A stretch of DNA of 45,341 nucleotides from an uncultured Eubacteriaceae bacterium (GTDB lineage Bacteria; Bacillota; Clostridia; Eubacteriales; Eubacteriaceae): contig CAMBHL010000010.1 of NCBI GenBank assembly GCA_945867155.1, positions 1 through 45,341 on the forward strand, written 5' to 3'. Of this stretch, positions 26,591-36,368 are shown piece by piece; position 1 is the stretch's first letter; each line of letters begins with the position of its first letter. A program made the position numbers and the translations under genes. The notes below the pieces were generated by a model. It ran no database searches, was not told the origin of the DNA, and was given only the letters and a program-made list of their open reading frames with translations.

Positions 26591-27335
26591 TGGATAAATT
26601 CTTTCTATCAAAAAAATTAAGCCACGTAATAAATTTATACAATCCGACAATAATAAGGGGTAATACTATTATCCAATAATAAGGATTTTGAATATGATCA
26701 ATTATTGGAATTCCATTTGCATTTTCCATTACAATATAATTCTTATTTAATAAAATAGAGAATATGTATGCTAATAATAAAATAACATCTATTCCAATAA
26801 TTCTTTTCCAGAACTCTTTAACAGATCTAATATAGTTTGCGTCGGAAGCCAAGGGCATAACTAAAGGAATCGCTACCATTAATCCATGTGAGAGCATACT
26901 CTGTACTGCAACAATATGAATGCCTGCAAAATCATAAAAAACCCAAACAGGATATATTAAAACAAAGAATCCACCGATAAAAGCAGCCACATCGACAAAA
27001 GGATATAATTTTTCATTTTGAATAATAGCTATAAATGGCAAGATCATACAAACTTGATTACACCAATCAAATCCCAAATTAGATAAATGCCATCCATAAT
27101 AATAAGTTTTCCAAGATATTCTAAAAATTTCAAAAAATAATAGCACTATCCCCAATGTTCTCAAAACTTTTTTATTGAATGAAATGTCTTTTTCCTTTTT
27201 TAAAATAAACATTAAAATAACAATAAATCCAACAATAAGTGATGAAAGGATGATGTGCTCCCTTGAAAAAACCATATTTCGGGGTTTAACATGTTGTGGT
27301 TTAAAGTAATGATTATAAAAATATTTGCTATTCAT
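26562..27335 (-). CDS. Polytopic membrane protein, YwaF/TMEM164-like
   Basis: A 257-residue integral membrane protein with about six hydrophobic segments (near 28-45, 58-72, 92-108, 114-135, 142-162, 178-196 and 218-238). The segment SWKTYYYGWHLSNLGFDWCNQVCMILPFIAI and a following conserved His (SMLSHGLM) resemble the YwaF/TIGR02206 family, related to eukaryotic TMEM164; function in bacteria is not established. No convincing ribosome binding site precedes the ATG at 27335, and an internal ATG at residue 21 is a possible alternative. It is the first gene after the plsY terminator, so a promoter should lie in 27336-27356 or the hairpin region, but I cannot point to one. Confidence 0.7.
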   Translation of the reverse strand: MNSKYFYNHYFKPQHVKPRNMVFSREHIILSSLIVGFIVILMFILKKEKDISFNKKVLRTLGIVLLFFEIFRISWKTYYYGWHLSNLGFDWCNQVCMILPFIAIIQNEKLYPFVDVAAFIGGFFVLIYPVWVFYDFAGIHIVAVQSMLSHGLMVAIPLVMPLASDANYIRSVKEFWKRIIGIDVILLLAYIFSILLNKNYIVMENANGIPIIDHIQNPYYWIIVLPLIIVGLYKFITWLNFFDRKNLSNGKDDFEKN

Positions 27336-27356
27336 GTCGTTGTTTATTAATAATTA

Positions 27357-27399
27357 ACAGAAAATCCAAAATATGGTAGTCATATTTTGGATTTTCTGT
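27357..27399 (-). terminator. Terminator downstream of plsY
   Basis: A 19-bp perfect stem (27357-27375 with 27381-27399) and GTAGT loop. On the minus strand it starts right after the plsY stop. The bases after it (TTAATTATTAATA) are T-rich but not a clean run, so some read-through into the next gene is possible. Confidence 0.8.
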
Positions 27400-27400
27400 G

Positions 27401-28024
27401 CTACTTCTTCATTTCTATATGTTGTCCAATTTTACTTTCTGTCCCAGAAACAATTCTTTTTATATTGCTGCGATGCTGAATATCTGTAGATAATGCCATG
27501 AATATCGTTAGTATCAATGCAGGAGGATTAGATACACCGAAAAACAAAAGCGTTACAAATGGCAAAATCGTCATTCCAGTAATAGATGCTAGAGAAACCA
27601 TTTTAAAAACAGCTAAAATAACAAGCGCAATACCAATGCAGATTAATGCGATTCGCCAATCATACAATAGGAATAGTCCTATAGATGTCGCCGTGCCCTT
27701 TCCTCCCCTAAACTTTAGAAGAATCGGCCAATTATGACCACATAATACGGCTATTCCAGCACTCGCTATCCACATTGCATTGAGCCCGTACTTTAATGCT
27801 AAATATTTAGCAATACCGATACACAAAGTGCCTTTAAGAGCATCTAACAACAGAACAAGTGCCGCATATTTAAGTCCTAATGTTCTTAATACGTTAGTTG
27901 TTCCAGCATTGCCACTGCCATAATTACGGATATCATCATTTTTTACTTTTTTTACAACAATATAGGCAAAATCTAAATTCCCTATAAAATAACACCCAAT
28001 CAATAATAATATACCCATGATCAT
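27401..28024 (-). CDS. plsY: Glycerol-3-phosphate acyltransferase PlsY
   Basis: A 207-residue membrane enzyme that transfers an acyl group from acyl phosphate to glycerol-3-phosphate, the first step of phospholipid synthesis. The three cytoplasmic motifs are present: GSGNAGTTNVLR (about 37-48), LLDALKGTL, and GHNWPILLKFRGGKGTATS (about 96-114). Five or more hydrophobic helices span the chain. Its ATG follows GAGGAAA. It starts 23 bases after the small Cys-rich protein gene, and the terminator at 27357-27399 ends the transcript. Confidence 0.95.
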   Translation of the reverse strand: MIMGILLLIGCYFIGNLDFAYIVVKKVKNDDIRNYGSGNAGTTNVLRTLGLKYAALVLLLDALKGTLCIGIAKYLALKYGLNAMWIASAGIAVLCGHNWPILLKFRGGKGTATSIGLFLLYDWRIALICIGIALVILAVFKMVSLASITGMTILPFVTLLFFGVSNPPALILTIFMALSTDIQHRSNIKRIVSGTESKIGQHIEMKK

Positions 28025-28047
28025 AATATTTCCTCACTCACATTAGA

Positions 28048-28320
28048 TTATTTGCTTATCTGGCGAACAAGACCCTTTAATTTCTTTATTACTTGATCAT
28101 AATTTTCTTTTTGATGTGGGAATGTACAGTTTGTACAAACTTTTATTCCTTGTTCGGACCAATAGAAATCTCCGCCACAGTTTGCCCCCAAAGCATAAAG
28201 CGGACAATAACAAAACAAACAATTAAAATTTTGAATTTGATTTTCGTCTATATTATGACAAGGAAAAAATTCACAAGTTTTGTGCTGAAAAAATTTATAA
28301 TTTTTTTTATCATCTTTCAA
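28048..28320 (-). CDS. Small Cys-rich domain protein (PF04071-like)
   Basis: A 90-residue metal-binding protein. The pattern FFQHKTCEFFPCH, FNCLFCYCPLYALGANCGGDF and VCTNCTFPH gives nine Cys residues and several His, and matches the cysteine-rich small domain family, whose role is unknown to me; metal or Fe-S binding is likely. Translation must begin at TTG (28320), which overlaps the iorB stop as TTGA; no in-frame ATG exists before the conserved part. The tight coupling to iorAB suggests a job tied to that oxidoreductase, for example cluster assembly or electron transfer, which is inference. Confidence 0.85.
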   Translation of the reverse strand: MKDDKKNYKFFQHKTCEFFPCHNIDENQIQNFNCLFCYCPLYALGANCGGDFYWSEQGIKVCTNCTFPHQKENYDQVIKKLKGLVRQISK

Positions 28321-28895
28321 GGCTGAATTAAATCCATTCCCTTTCTGATTGCAATTTGATTTAATTTGACAAATTTTTCTTTAACGTTGTCTTGAATAAT
28401 TTTATCCCAATCAATATGATCTAATCCCATAGCTTTGATAATAGCGCCTAACAAAATGACATTTGTGACTTTTTCATTACCTAAATCAACAGCTAATTTA
28501 GAAGCATTCATTACAGTAACATCTGCTAATTTTTTTAATTCTCCGATAATGTCTGGATGATATTTTTCCTTTCCAATAATAACCGGCATTGGCCAAATTT
28601 CTTTGTCATTGACAATGACTTTCCCATCTTGCTTAAGATAGTTAATATAACGCATTGCTTCCATTTTCTCAAAAGCAACAATAATGTCGGCTGTTCCTGC
28701 TTCAATAACTGGAGACTGTACGTTGGAACCATATCTCACCTGAGAACTAACTGATCCCCCTCTTTGACTCATACCATGAATTTCACTCATCTTAACATCA
28801 TATCCAGATGCCATTAATCCACAAGTCAACAATTTTGCAGCGGTTATGGTTCCCTGTCCGCCAACTCCAACTAATAGTATATTTTTTGTTTCCAT
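28317..28895 (-). CDS. iorB: Indolepyruvate:ferredoxin oxidoreductase, beta subunit
   Basis: The gamma/beta-type subunit of the oxidoreductase that turns aryl-pyruvates (from Trp, Phe, Tyr transamination) into aryl-acetyl-CoA while reducing ferredoxin. The 192 residues show LLVGVGGQGTITAAKLL near the start and EIHGMSQRGGSVSSQVRYG around 40-58, both family signatures. Its ATG sits 4 bases after the iorA stop, with AAAGGA overlapping the end of iorA. It overlaps the Cys-rich gene by 4 bases. Confidence 0.95.
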   Translation of the reverse strand: METKNILLVGVGGQGTITAAKLLTCGLMASGYDVKMSEIHGMSQRGGSVSSQVRYGSNVQSPVIEAGTADIIVAFEKMEAMRYINYLKQDGKVIVNDKEIWPMPVIIGKEKYHPDIIGELKKLADVTVMNASKLAVDLGNEKVTNVILLGAIIKAMGLDHIDWDKIIQDNVKEKFVKLNQIAIRKGMDLIQP

Positions 28896-28899
28896 AATA

Positions 28900-30672
28900 T
28901 TATCCTTTTACAATTGCATTTACCGGACAAACTTGACTGCATACACCGCAACCAACACAACTGTCTATGATATTCATTTTTCCATCTTGAACGCGCGAAA
29001 ATTCCAACGCTGGACATCCTGTGTCAATGCATTTTTTACATCCAACGCATTTTTCCGTTTCAACATGATATTTTTGAGTAAAGACATCTGGAAATTCTTC
29101 TTTATCTTCTGAAGACAGTCTCTTTAATGCGCAAGGCCATCTTGTAATAATAACAGATGGACCTTGACAATGGATTCCCCATTCCAAAGCATCTTTCATT
29201 TCATCTAAATGATTTGGATTGACTGTTCGGATATTTTTGACATTAATTGCACGACAGATTTGTTCAATATCAGAAATTGGCGCTTTATTTCCCTTTAAGT
29301 CATAACCGCTTCCTGGATTTTGCTGATGACCCGTCATTCCTGTAATTCTATTATCCAAAATAACAGTCAGATAAGAACTTTTATTATAAGTTGCATCCAA
29401 TAACGACGTAATACCAGAATGGAAGAAAGTTGAATCTCCAATAACAGAAACAACATGTTTTTTCTCATGTTTAATCTTGAAAGCTTGTGCAACACCATGA
29501 CCACCTGAAATAGAGGCTCCCATGCATATGCAGGCATCTGTCGCATTATAAGGTGCAAGCGCTCCTAATGTATAGCATCCAATGTCGCTAAAAATCATAG
29601 TATCCTTAAGCTTGCTCAGTTCATAGAAAAATCCTCGATGAGGGCATCCAGCGCAGAGTGCAGGCGGACGGCCGACGATCGTTTCTAAATTTGGCTTAAT
29701 TGTCTCTTTGGATTTCCCAAAAGCAGCCATACGAATACGTTCGGGCAATAATTCCCCTCTCTGAGGAAACTTATCTTTCCCAACGCATGCGATACCTGAT
29801 GCTCTAATTTCAGTTTCCATGATAGGATCATTTTCTTCCAGTACATAGATCGTATCGACTTTCTGCGAAAATTCTTTAATTAAGTCCATAGGGAGTGGAT
29901 GTGAAAATCCAACTTTAAGATAAGAAGCGTTATCTCCAAAAACTTCTTTTGCATATCTAAAGGCTACACCAGATGCAATAACGCCAAGGGATTTATGGTT
30001 ATCCTCGATATAATTCCATTTGCAATGGTTGGAAAAGTCTTTTGTCTTCTCTAAATTTTGATATAATTTTTCCTGCATTTTTCCTGTAAAAGCAGGCATT
30101 GGACAATATTTAGGAATATCTTTTTTATAAGGTTTATCCTGAATATTTTTTCTTGCTTCACAAGTGACAATGCTTTTAGAATGGTCAACTCTTGTTGTCA
30201 TTCTAAACAGCACTGGAACATCATACTTTTCAGAAAGATCAAACGCAGCAACCATCATATCTTTTGTTTCTTGAGAATCCGAAGGTTCAAACATTGGAAG
30301 TTTTGCTGCTCGTGCATAATGACGATTATCTTGTTCGTTTTGAGAAGAAAACATACCTGGCTCATCTGCAGTTAAAATTACAGAACCAGCGTTAACTCCT
30401 AGATAAGCAAATGTAAACATTGGATCTGCCGCAACATTTAATCCTACATGTTTCATGCAAGCCAAACTTCTGACACCCGCAATTGAAGCACCAGCAACAG
30501 ACTCTACTGCTACTTTTTCATTTGGTGCCCATTCTGTCTGCACTTCTTTGTATAAAGCTAAATTTTCTAATATTTCTGTACTCGGTGTACCTGGATAGGC
30601 AGCAGCAAATTTCACCCCTGCTTCCCAGGCGCCTCGCGCAGCAGCCTCATTTCCTGTGAATAACTTCTTCAT
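28900..30672 (-). CDS. iorA: Indolepyruvate:ferredoxin oxidoreductase, alpha subunit
   Basis: The large catalytic subunit, 590 residues. It has the pyruvate-oxidoreductase N-terminal fold (GNEAAARGAWEAGVKFAAAYPGTPSTEI), a CoA-binding or domain II region, the thiamine diphosphate part (ALCAGCPHRGFF, then IGDSTFFHSGITSL with the GDG-like motif as GDS) and a C-terminal two-cluster ferredoxin domain (CVGCKKCIDTGCPAL and CVGCGVCSQVCP near 545-585). It works with iorB in aromatic amino acid breakdown; the aryl-acid CoA ligase at 5338 is the likely partner for the CoA ester. ATG follows GAGGGGAG. It starts 21 bases after nif3. Confidence 0.95.
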   Translation of the reverse strand: MKKLFTGNEAAARGAWEAGVKFAAAYPGTPSTEILENLALYKEVQTEWAPNEKVAVESVAGASIAGVRSLACMKHVGLNVAADPMFTFAYLGVNAGSVILTADEPGMFSSQNEQDNRHYARAAKLPMFEPSDSQETKDMMVAAFDLSEKYDVPVLFRMTTRVDHSKSIVTCEARKNIQDKPYKKDIPKYCPMPAFTGKMQEKLYQNLEKTKDFSNHCKWNYIEDNHKSLGVIASGVAFRYAKEVFGDNASYLKVGFSHPLPMDLIKEFSQKVDTIYVLEENDPIMETEIRASGIACVGKDKFPQRGELLPERIRMAAFGKSKETIKPNLETIVGRPPALCAGCPHRGFFYELSKLKDTMIFSDIGCYTLGALAPYNATDACICMGASISGGHGVAQAFKIKHEKKHVVSVIGDSTFFHSGITSLLDATYNKSSYLTVILDNRITGMTGHQQNPGSGYDLKGNKAPISDIEQICRAINVKNIRTVNPNHLDEMKDALEWGIHCQGPSVIITRWPCALKRLSSEDKEEFPDVFTQKYHVETEKCVGCKKCIDTGCPALEFSRVQDGKMNIIDSCVGCGVCSQVCPVNAIVKG

Positions 30673-30693
30673 GAAACTCCCCTCACTTTATAT

Positions 30694-31800
30694 TTAATAA
30701 ATATCAAAAAAATCATTTACATTATCAGATACAATAATTTCTAACGAAGGATATGCTGAATGTATGATTTCTTCTAAAAGATAAACAACTTTTTTTTCTG
30801 TTCCAAAATGTCCAGCATCAATCACAAAAAGGCCATTTTCCTTAGCATTTTGCGCTTCGTGGTATTTTAAATCTCCAGTAATATAAGCATCCGCCCCTTT
30901 TAATTTTGCTATGCTAATAAACTCAGCTCCAGCGCCAGTGCAAAGTGCAACTTTTTTAATTTTTTTAGGGATTGGCCCTGCGGTTCGCACGAACGGAAGC
31001 CCTAAAATATTTTTGATTTCAGAAATAAATTCATTTGATGGCACTGACTTTTCTAAAACACCAATTTTACCAAGACCATTTTCATTTTTTGATATTGAAG
31101 GATCCAACGGATATAGATCATATGCCATTTCTTCATATGGATGGACTGTTTTTATTATTGGTAAGACTGTTTTAATCAAATTTCGACTGACAATTGTCTC
31201 TATTCTATCTTCAACGACCGTCTCAACTTTATTTAATTGGCCTATATATGGATCCGCTCCTTTAAGCGGCTTGAAAGTTGATTTGCCTGTTGTTCTAAAT
31301 GATGAACAACTATATTTTCCTAAAACACCGGCTCCATTTTTTCCTAAAACTTCTAATATTTTCTGAGAATAATCTTGCGGTGTGAAAATAACTAATTTAT
31401 ATAACTGATCGCTCGAAGAAGCAACCAAAGGTTGTGCTTCTTTTATCCGAAATTGGTTAGCAATAAAATTATTCAACCCCAATTTTGCTGAATCCAAATT
31501 CGTATGTGCAGAATAAGCGGAGATATCATGTTTGATTAATTGAGAGACTAATTCACCTTTTCCCGAATCTACACATATCGATTTAATTCCATTAAAGATA
31601 AAGGGATGGTGCGAAATGATTAACTGTACATTTTTTTTGATTGCTTCCTGAATTACTGCCTCTGTAACATCCAAAGTTAGAAGAACTTTTTGTACATCTC
31701 GATTTCTGGAACCAATTTGAAGACCAGAATTATCCCATTTTTCAGCCAAATAAAGAGGCGCGGTTTTTTCAAGAGCTGCATAAATATCTTTTGCTTTCAT
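30694..31800 (-). CDS. Nif3-like dinuclear metal-centre protein (YqfO family)
   Basis: A 368-residue member of the DUF34/NIF3 family, toroidal hexamers with a two-metal centre. GTP cyclohydrolase-like or metal-trafficking roles have been proposed; none is certain here. The metal ligands are visible: His64-His65 (ISHHPF), His99 and Asp103 (SAHTNLD), and a late His and Glu (DAGHFGTEK near 328-336). The middle domain (about 130-230), absent from E. coli YbgI, is the PII-like insertion found in Bacillus YqfO. It follows trmK by 24 bases, as in Bacillus, with ATGGAGAA as ribosome binding site. Confidence 0.92.
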   Translation of the reverse strand: MKAKDIYAALEKTAPLYLAEKWDNSGLQIGSRNRDVQKVLLTLDVTEAVIQEAIKKNVQLIISHHPFIFNGIKSICVDSGKGELVSQLIKHDISAYSAHTNLDSAKLGLNNFIANQFRIKEAQPLVASSSDQLYKLVIFTPQDYSQKILEVLGKNGAGVLGKYSCSSFRTTGKSTFKPLKGADPYIGQLNKVETVVEDRIETIVSRNLIKTVLPIIKTVHPYEEMAYDLYPLDPSISKNENGLGKIGVLEKSVPSNEFISEIKNILGLPFVRTAGPIPKKIKKVALCTGAGAEFISIAKLKGADAYITGDLKYHEAQNAKENGLFVIDAGHFGTEKKVVYLLEEIIHSAYPSLEIIVSDNVNDFFDIY

Positions 31801-31824
31801 TGATTGTCGTTCTCCATATAAAAT

Positions 31825-32505
31825 TTATTCTTTCTGCTCTTTTAACATACGAATAAAATACTTTGTTTGATTTATCTTGCGACGAACATTTACAGTATTC
31901 CGCTGTTGCCCAGCTGCCTTAATAATTTTTTCCTGCTGATTAATAAACCAGCTGATATAGTCTCTATAAGTTGGGGTGAAATCTCTCGCACTTTCTAATC
32001 CAATCCAATAGTCAATCGGATTATCAAATTTCATTAATCCCGGTTCTGACAAAATAATTTGATAGTAATGGTGGCGTTCATATACAACAATTTCTTTCAA
32101 TATACGATGATGAATTTTTTCAAGCGTCATTCTCACATACTGCATATTATTCATAGGTTGTAAAATGAGTTGCGCCTCTCCCAATTTCATTAAACCCTCT
32201 TCTAAAATATCACGTATTAATAATCCTCCCATACCAGCGACAATAATTGCATCACATTCATTTTTTTCAATTGGAGAAAGACCATCTCCAACACGCAAAT
32301 CGATTATTTTTTCAAGATGATCTCTTTGAACCTTCTTTTGGGTCTTCATTAATGATTGAGGTGAAATATCCGTTGCGATGACTTTTTGTGCCCTTTGAGA
32401 ACGAACGAGTTCTATAGGAATAATGCCATGATCTGTTCCCACATCAGCTACACAGTTTTTATTTTCTATTAATTGAGAGATGGCTTCTAATCTTGGAGAA
32501 ATCAT
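31825..32505 (-). CDS. trmK: tRNA (adenine22-N1)-methyltransferase
   Basis: A 226-residue SAM-dependent methyltransferase making m1A22 in bacterial tRNAs. It has the class I SAM motif VADVGTDHGIIPIEL (19-33, with the family-specific GTDHG), VIATDISPQSL, and IIVAGMGGLLI near 85-95. The C-terminal part (about 165-226) is the coiled-coil tail typical of the family. The start codon overlaps the rpoD stop as TAATG. rpoD-trmK-nif3 is a standard Firmicute order. Confidence 0.94.
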   Translation of the reverse strand: MISPRLEAISQLIENKNCVADVGTDHGIIPIELVRSQRAQKVIATDISPQSLMKTQKKVQRDHLEKIIDLRVGDGLSPIEKNECDAIIVAGMGGLLIRDILEEGLMKLGEAQLILQPMNNMQYVRMTLEKIHHRILKEIVVYERHHYYQIILSEPGLMKFDNPIDYWIGLESARDFTPTYRDYISWFINQQEKIIKAAGQQRNTVNVRRKINQTKYFIRMLKEQKE

Positions 32506-33698
32506 TAGGTTAAATAGTCTTTTAATTTTTTACTTCGACTAGGATGTCGCAATTTTCGTAATGCCTTGGCTTCTATCTGACGAATTCTTTCTCGTGTGAC
32601 ATCAAACTCTTTGCCGACTTCTTCCAATGTTCTTGCACGACCGTCATCTAATCCAAAACGCAACCGCAATACTTTTTCTTCTCGATCTGTTAATGTGCTC
32701 AAAACATCAATCAATTGTTCTTTTAATAGTGCATATGAAGCTGCTTCAGACGGTGCAGGTGCTTCATCATCTGGAATAAAATCACCCAAATGGCTATCTT
32801 CTTCTTCACCGATAGGCGTTTCGAGAGAAACTGGATCCTGAGCTATTTTCTGTATTTCACGAACTTTTTCTTCAGAGAATCCCATTTCTTTACCTATTTC
32901 TGCAGGCGTTGGTTCTCTTCCATATTCTTGCAATAATTGACGAGAAACTCGAATAAGTTTATTTATCGTTTCAACCATATGTACTGGGATTCGAATCGTT
33001 CTTGCCTGGTCTGCAATTGCGCGAGTAATTGCCTGCCTGATCCACCAGGTTGCATATGTTGAAAATTTAAATCCTTTTTTATAATCGAATTTTTCAACAG
33101 CTTTAATTAATCCAAGATTTCCCTCTTGAATTAAATCAAGAAAGGACATTCCCCTTCCAACATAACGCTTTGCAATACTTACTACTAAGCGTAGATTGGC
33201 TTCTGCTAATTCTTTCTTTGCTTCTTCATCACCCGCATCCATGCGTTTTGCAATTTCCATTTCTTGTTCAGGTGTGAGCAAAGGCACTCGACCAATTTCT
33301 TTTAAATAAAGTCTTACTGGATCATTAACATTGATACTGTCTGATAATTCAGCATCTTTTTTCTTTTCGTTCTTTTCGATTTCTTTTAATTCTTCAATAC
33401 TCGAATCATCCATCTCTGATAAATCGTCCGTATCATCCCCAAAAATCAAATTGATGCCTAATTTTTGAAGATATAGATAAATAGAATCAATTTCATCAGA
33501 ATCCAGATCTTTTTTCCCTAAAGTATCTTCAATATCTTTATTATCTAAAAACCCTTTTTTCTTTCCTTTTTCAATGAGGATCTTCACTTCTGGCATTTTT
33601 TTAAGTTCTGGTGTAATATCTTCAATTATTTTTTCATTTTGTCCTAATTGATTAAGAACATTATTTTTTGTCAACTTGTCCGATTTATTTGTTGCCAT
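32505..33698 (-). CDS. rpoD: Primary sigma factor SigA
   Basis: The housekeeping sigma-70 factor, 397 residues, close to Bacillus SigA (371). Region 1.2 begins near [16 protein letters not shown]; regions 2.1-2.4 include [36 protein letters not shown] and [12 protein letters not shown], which contacts the -10 element; region 3 has [13 protein letters not shown]; region 4.2 is the helix-turn-helix [26 protein letters not shown]. The acidic N-terminal region is about 115 residues. I start it at the ATG at 33698, with GGAGGAG directly upstream; this overlaps the dnaG stop by 14 bases. The consensus TTGACA/TATAAT-like promoters in the window fit this factor. Confidence 0.97.
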   Translation of the reverse strand: MATNKSDKLTKNNVLNQLGQNEKIIEDITPELKKMPEVKILIEKGKKKGFLDNKDIEDTLGKKDLDSDEIDSIYLYLQKLGINLIFGDDTDDLSEMDDSSIEELKEIEKNEKKKDAELSDSINVNDPVRLYLKEIGRVPLLTPEQEMEIAKRMDAGDEEAKKELAEANLRLVVSIAKRYVGRGMSFLDLIQEGNLGLIKAVEKFDYKKGFKFSTYATWWIRQAITRAIADQARTIRIPVHMVETINKLIRVSRQLLQEYGREPTPAEIGKEMGFSEEKVREIQKIAQDPVSLETPIGEEEDSHLGDFIPDDEAPAPSEAASYALLKEQLIDVLSTLTDREEKVLRLRFGLDDGRARTLEEVGKEFDVTRERIRQIEAKALRKLRHPSRSKKLKDYLT

Positions 33699-35427
33699 TT
33701 TCTCCTCCAGCATTATTTAGAATTTGTATTTGTCTCATAATTTCAATTACATTCGGATTCGAAGGATCTTGCTCAAGCTTATTCGTTAATTGACTGATTT
33801 TTTTCTCTTTCCATTTTTGATGTAATAAAGCTATACTCTCATCATAATTTAGATCTTTTTCTGCATCATTAGTTTCTAATAATTTATATAATTGATTTGA
33901 TTCATGAGGCTCCATTAAAGATACTATCGTTGAAATAGATATATCGGGCTTTTTTTCTATTAATGCATAAATTTTTTTATAAAAGGGATCTGTAAAATAT
34001 AATTGATTTTTTAAACAAGATTCCACATTTATCTTTCCCTGTAATAATCCAGTAATGATATTTTCTTCTGCTTGTTCTAATGCCAACGGTACCTTTGATG
34101 ATAAATCTGTTCTGTTAATTTGATGATTGACAGAAATAGATTTTTCTTTGTTTTTTTGAGTTTCATTATATATTATTGTAGCAGAGATTCCCGTCCTTTT
34201 TGACACAACTTTCGAATAAAAGTCCTTTTCCATATCATTTTTCGTATTCTGAAGAATTGGAACTGCTTCATTTACGTAACGGATTCTATCTTCATGAGTC
34301 TTTAATGAATTGTTTCTCATTAAATTATCTAATAAATAATCTATAACGGTTTTAGAATTTTTAACTCTTTCTAAAAACGCGTCTGAACCATTTTTTCGAA
34401 TAAAAGAATCCGGATCATCTTCAGCGTTCAATCTCAGCACTTTAATTTCTAGATCAGATTTCTTCAATATGTCAATGGCGCGCATTGTTGCTTTCTCTCC
34501 TGCCTGATCACCATCAAAACACAAAACGACAGAATTAACATAGCGTTCTAACAACTTTACATGGTGTTCTGTGAAAGCTGTTCCTAACGCAGCAACAACA
34601 TTTTTTATGCCATACTGAAACAGAGCAATGACATCCATATATCCTTCAACTAGGATCAATTGATCATTTTGAATATTTTTTTTTGCTCTATTTAAGTTGA
34701 AAAGCTCGTAACCTTTTGAAAAAATAATGGACTCCGGAGAATTCAAATATTTTGGCGCATGTTTATCATCATTCATGATTCTTCCACCAAAACCAATAAT
34801 CTGATCTCTACTGTTCTGAATAGGAATCATCAAACGGTCCCGAAATCGATCATATAAACGTCCATTTCTGCCTTTGGCAACTAATCCTATTTTTAGCATC
34901 TCTTCAGAAGAAACCTTTTGCTTTAATAGAAAGCGATAGGCATTATCCCAAGAATCTTTTGAATACCCTATTCCAAAAATCTTAATCGTTGATTGATTCA
35001 ATCCCCTTTTATTAAGATATTGTATTCCTTTTGGCGAATGTTTTAATAAAAGATAATAATAGTTTGCAAGCCTCCGGTTGATTTCATAAAGTCTTTTCTT
35101 CTGTTGATATTGAAAATCTGTATACTCAGAATTCTGGGGTAAAGTAATATTAGCTCGTTCAGCAAGCCATTCCAGAGCTTCAGGAAAAGTCATATTTTCA
35201 ATATCCATTACAAAAGAAATGACATTTCCACTCGCGCCACAGCCAAAACAATGATAAAGTTGTTTGTCAGGAGATACAGAAAACGAGGGTGTCCGCTCAC
35301 TATGAAAAGGGCACCTTCCCATAAAAGAATGGCCTGATTTTTTCAACTGCACATATGTAGAAATAATATCAACAATATCATTAGCTTCAATAACTTGCTG
35401 TATTATTTCTTCTGAATAACGAGGCAT
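33685..35427 (-). CDS. dnaG: DNA primase
   Basis: Synthesises RNA primers at the replication fork; 580 residues. The CHC2 zinc finger has Cys39, His42, Cys60 and Cys63. The Toprim catalytic core follows, with [13 protein letters not shown] (about 256-268) and [13 protein letters not shown] (about 302-314) holding the metal-binding Glu and Asp residues. The C-terminal part (about 430-580) should bind DnaB helicase. ATG follows AAGGGAAAG. It starts 24 bases after ribF, which is not the usual neighbour, and overlaps rpoD downstream, which is. Confidence 0.96.
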   Translation of the reverse strand: MPRYSEEIIQQVIEANDIVDIISTYVQLKKSGHSFMGRCPFHSERTPSFSVSPDKQLYHCFGCGASGNVISFVMDIENMTFPEALEWLAERANITLPQNSEYTDFQYQQKKRLYEINRRLANYYYLLLKHSPKGIQYLNKRGLNQSTIKIFGIGYSKDSWDNAYRFLLKQKVSSEEMLKIGLVAKGRNGRLYDRFRDRLMIPIQNSRDQIIGFGGRIMNDDKHAPKYLNSPESIIFSKGYELFNLNRAKKNIQNDQLILVEGYMDVIALFQYGIKNVVAALGTAFTEHHVKLLERYVNSVVLCFDGDQAGEKATMRAIDILKKSDLEIKVLRLNAEDDPDSFIRKNGSDAFLERVKNSKTVIDYLLDNLMRNNSLKTHEDRIRYVNEAVPILQNTKNDMEKDFYSKVVSKRTGISATIIYNETQKNKEKSISVNHQINRTDLSSKVPLALEQAEENIITGLLQGKINVESCLKNQLYFTDPFYKKIYALIEKKPDISISTIVSLMEPHESNQLYKLLETNDAEKDLNYDESIALLHQKWKEKKISQLTNKLEQDPSNPNVIEIMRQIQILNNAGGENGNK

Positions 35428-35451
35428 ATTCTTTCCCTTTACCTTTTAAAA

Positions 35452-36360
35452 CTACGATTTGCGATAAATTTTATTAATATATTCAATATCAGATTTAATT
35501 TTAGTCATCAATTCATTAACACTATCAAATCTAATTTCATCTCTGATTTTCTTTTTAAAAATTATAATCATGGTCTGATTATAAATATTTTCATCAAAAT
35601 CATAAATATAAGTTTCTATAGAATATGGATGCTGCCTGAAAGTTGGGTTCGATCCCAAATTTGTTAATCCATCAAAAACCTGATTATGTATGATAACAGA
35701 CGTATAATACACGCCGGGGCTTGGTAAAATACCTTTGGTTTTTAAGTGTAAGTTAGCAGTTGGCACACCAAATTGATGGCCTAATCCTTTACCTTTAACA
35801 ATTGATCCTTTAACTTGATAGTACCGTCCCAGAAGAGGTTTGACTTTATCTACTTTTCCAGATTTAATTAACTCTCTAATTCTCGTACTACTAACAGGTT
35901 CTCCATCAATAATACATGGTGGAACAATTGAAATTCCAATATGATATTTTTTCCCATATTTTTTCAGGGTCTCCACTGTGCCGGCGCCTTTATACCCAAA
36001 TGTATAATTAAAGCCAACAACAAGATGTTTTAAATTATATTTTTTCAATAAATAATCTCGAATGAAATTTTCACTCGATAAGTTCATTAATTTTTCATTG
36101 AAATCATTTAAATACACATGTTGAATTCCAAATGAACGAATAAGTTTTATTTTCTCATCATTAGTTGTAATAAGATCAGGTGCATATGACGGAAATATTA
36201 AATTTAAAGGGTGTTTTTTAAACGTCATAACACTGGATTCTAAGTTTTCCTCTTCTGAAACTTCTAATGTTTTCTTCAATAATGATTGATGTCCTTTATG
36301 AACGCCATCAAAGAACCCCAATGCCATTGCTATACCCTGACTATTGTTTCTATTTTTCAT
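35452..36360 (-). CDS. ribF: Bifunctional riboflavin kinase / FAD synthetase
   Basis: Makes FMN and then FAD from riboflavin. The N-terminal nucleotidyltransferase half holds GFFDGVHKGHQ (15-25) and PVSSTRIRELI near 155-165; the C-terminal flavokinase half (about 180-302) holds KGKGLGHQFGVPTANL and GLTNLGSNPTF. Length 302 is normal. The ribosome binding site is weak; the gene starts 8 bases after truB and is probably coupled to it. truB-ribF is the usual order. Confidence 0.95.
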   Translation of the reverse strand: MKNRNNSQGIAMALGFFDGVHKGHQSLLKKTLEVSEEENLESSVMTFKKHPLNLIFPSYAPDLITTNDEKIKLIRSFGIQHVYLNDFNEKLMNLSSENFIRDYLLKKYNLKHLVVGFNYTFGYKGAGTVETLKKYGKKYHIGISIVPPCIIDGEPVSSTRIRELIKSGKVDKVKPLLGRYYQVKGSIVKGKGLGHQFGVPTANLHLKTKGILPSPGVYYTSVIIHNQVFDGLTNLGSNPTFRQHPYSIETYIYDFDENIYNQTMIIIFKKKIRDEIRFDSVNELMTKIKSDIEYINKIYRKS

Positions 36361-36368
36361 ACTACTAA

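Noticed and set aside
30911..31366. A 151-codon plus-strand frame opposite the nif3-like gene
   Set aside because: It mirrors a well-conserved gene, has no ribosome binding site, and its composition looks like a reverse-strand shadow.
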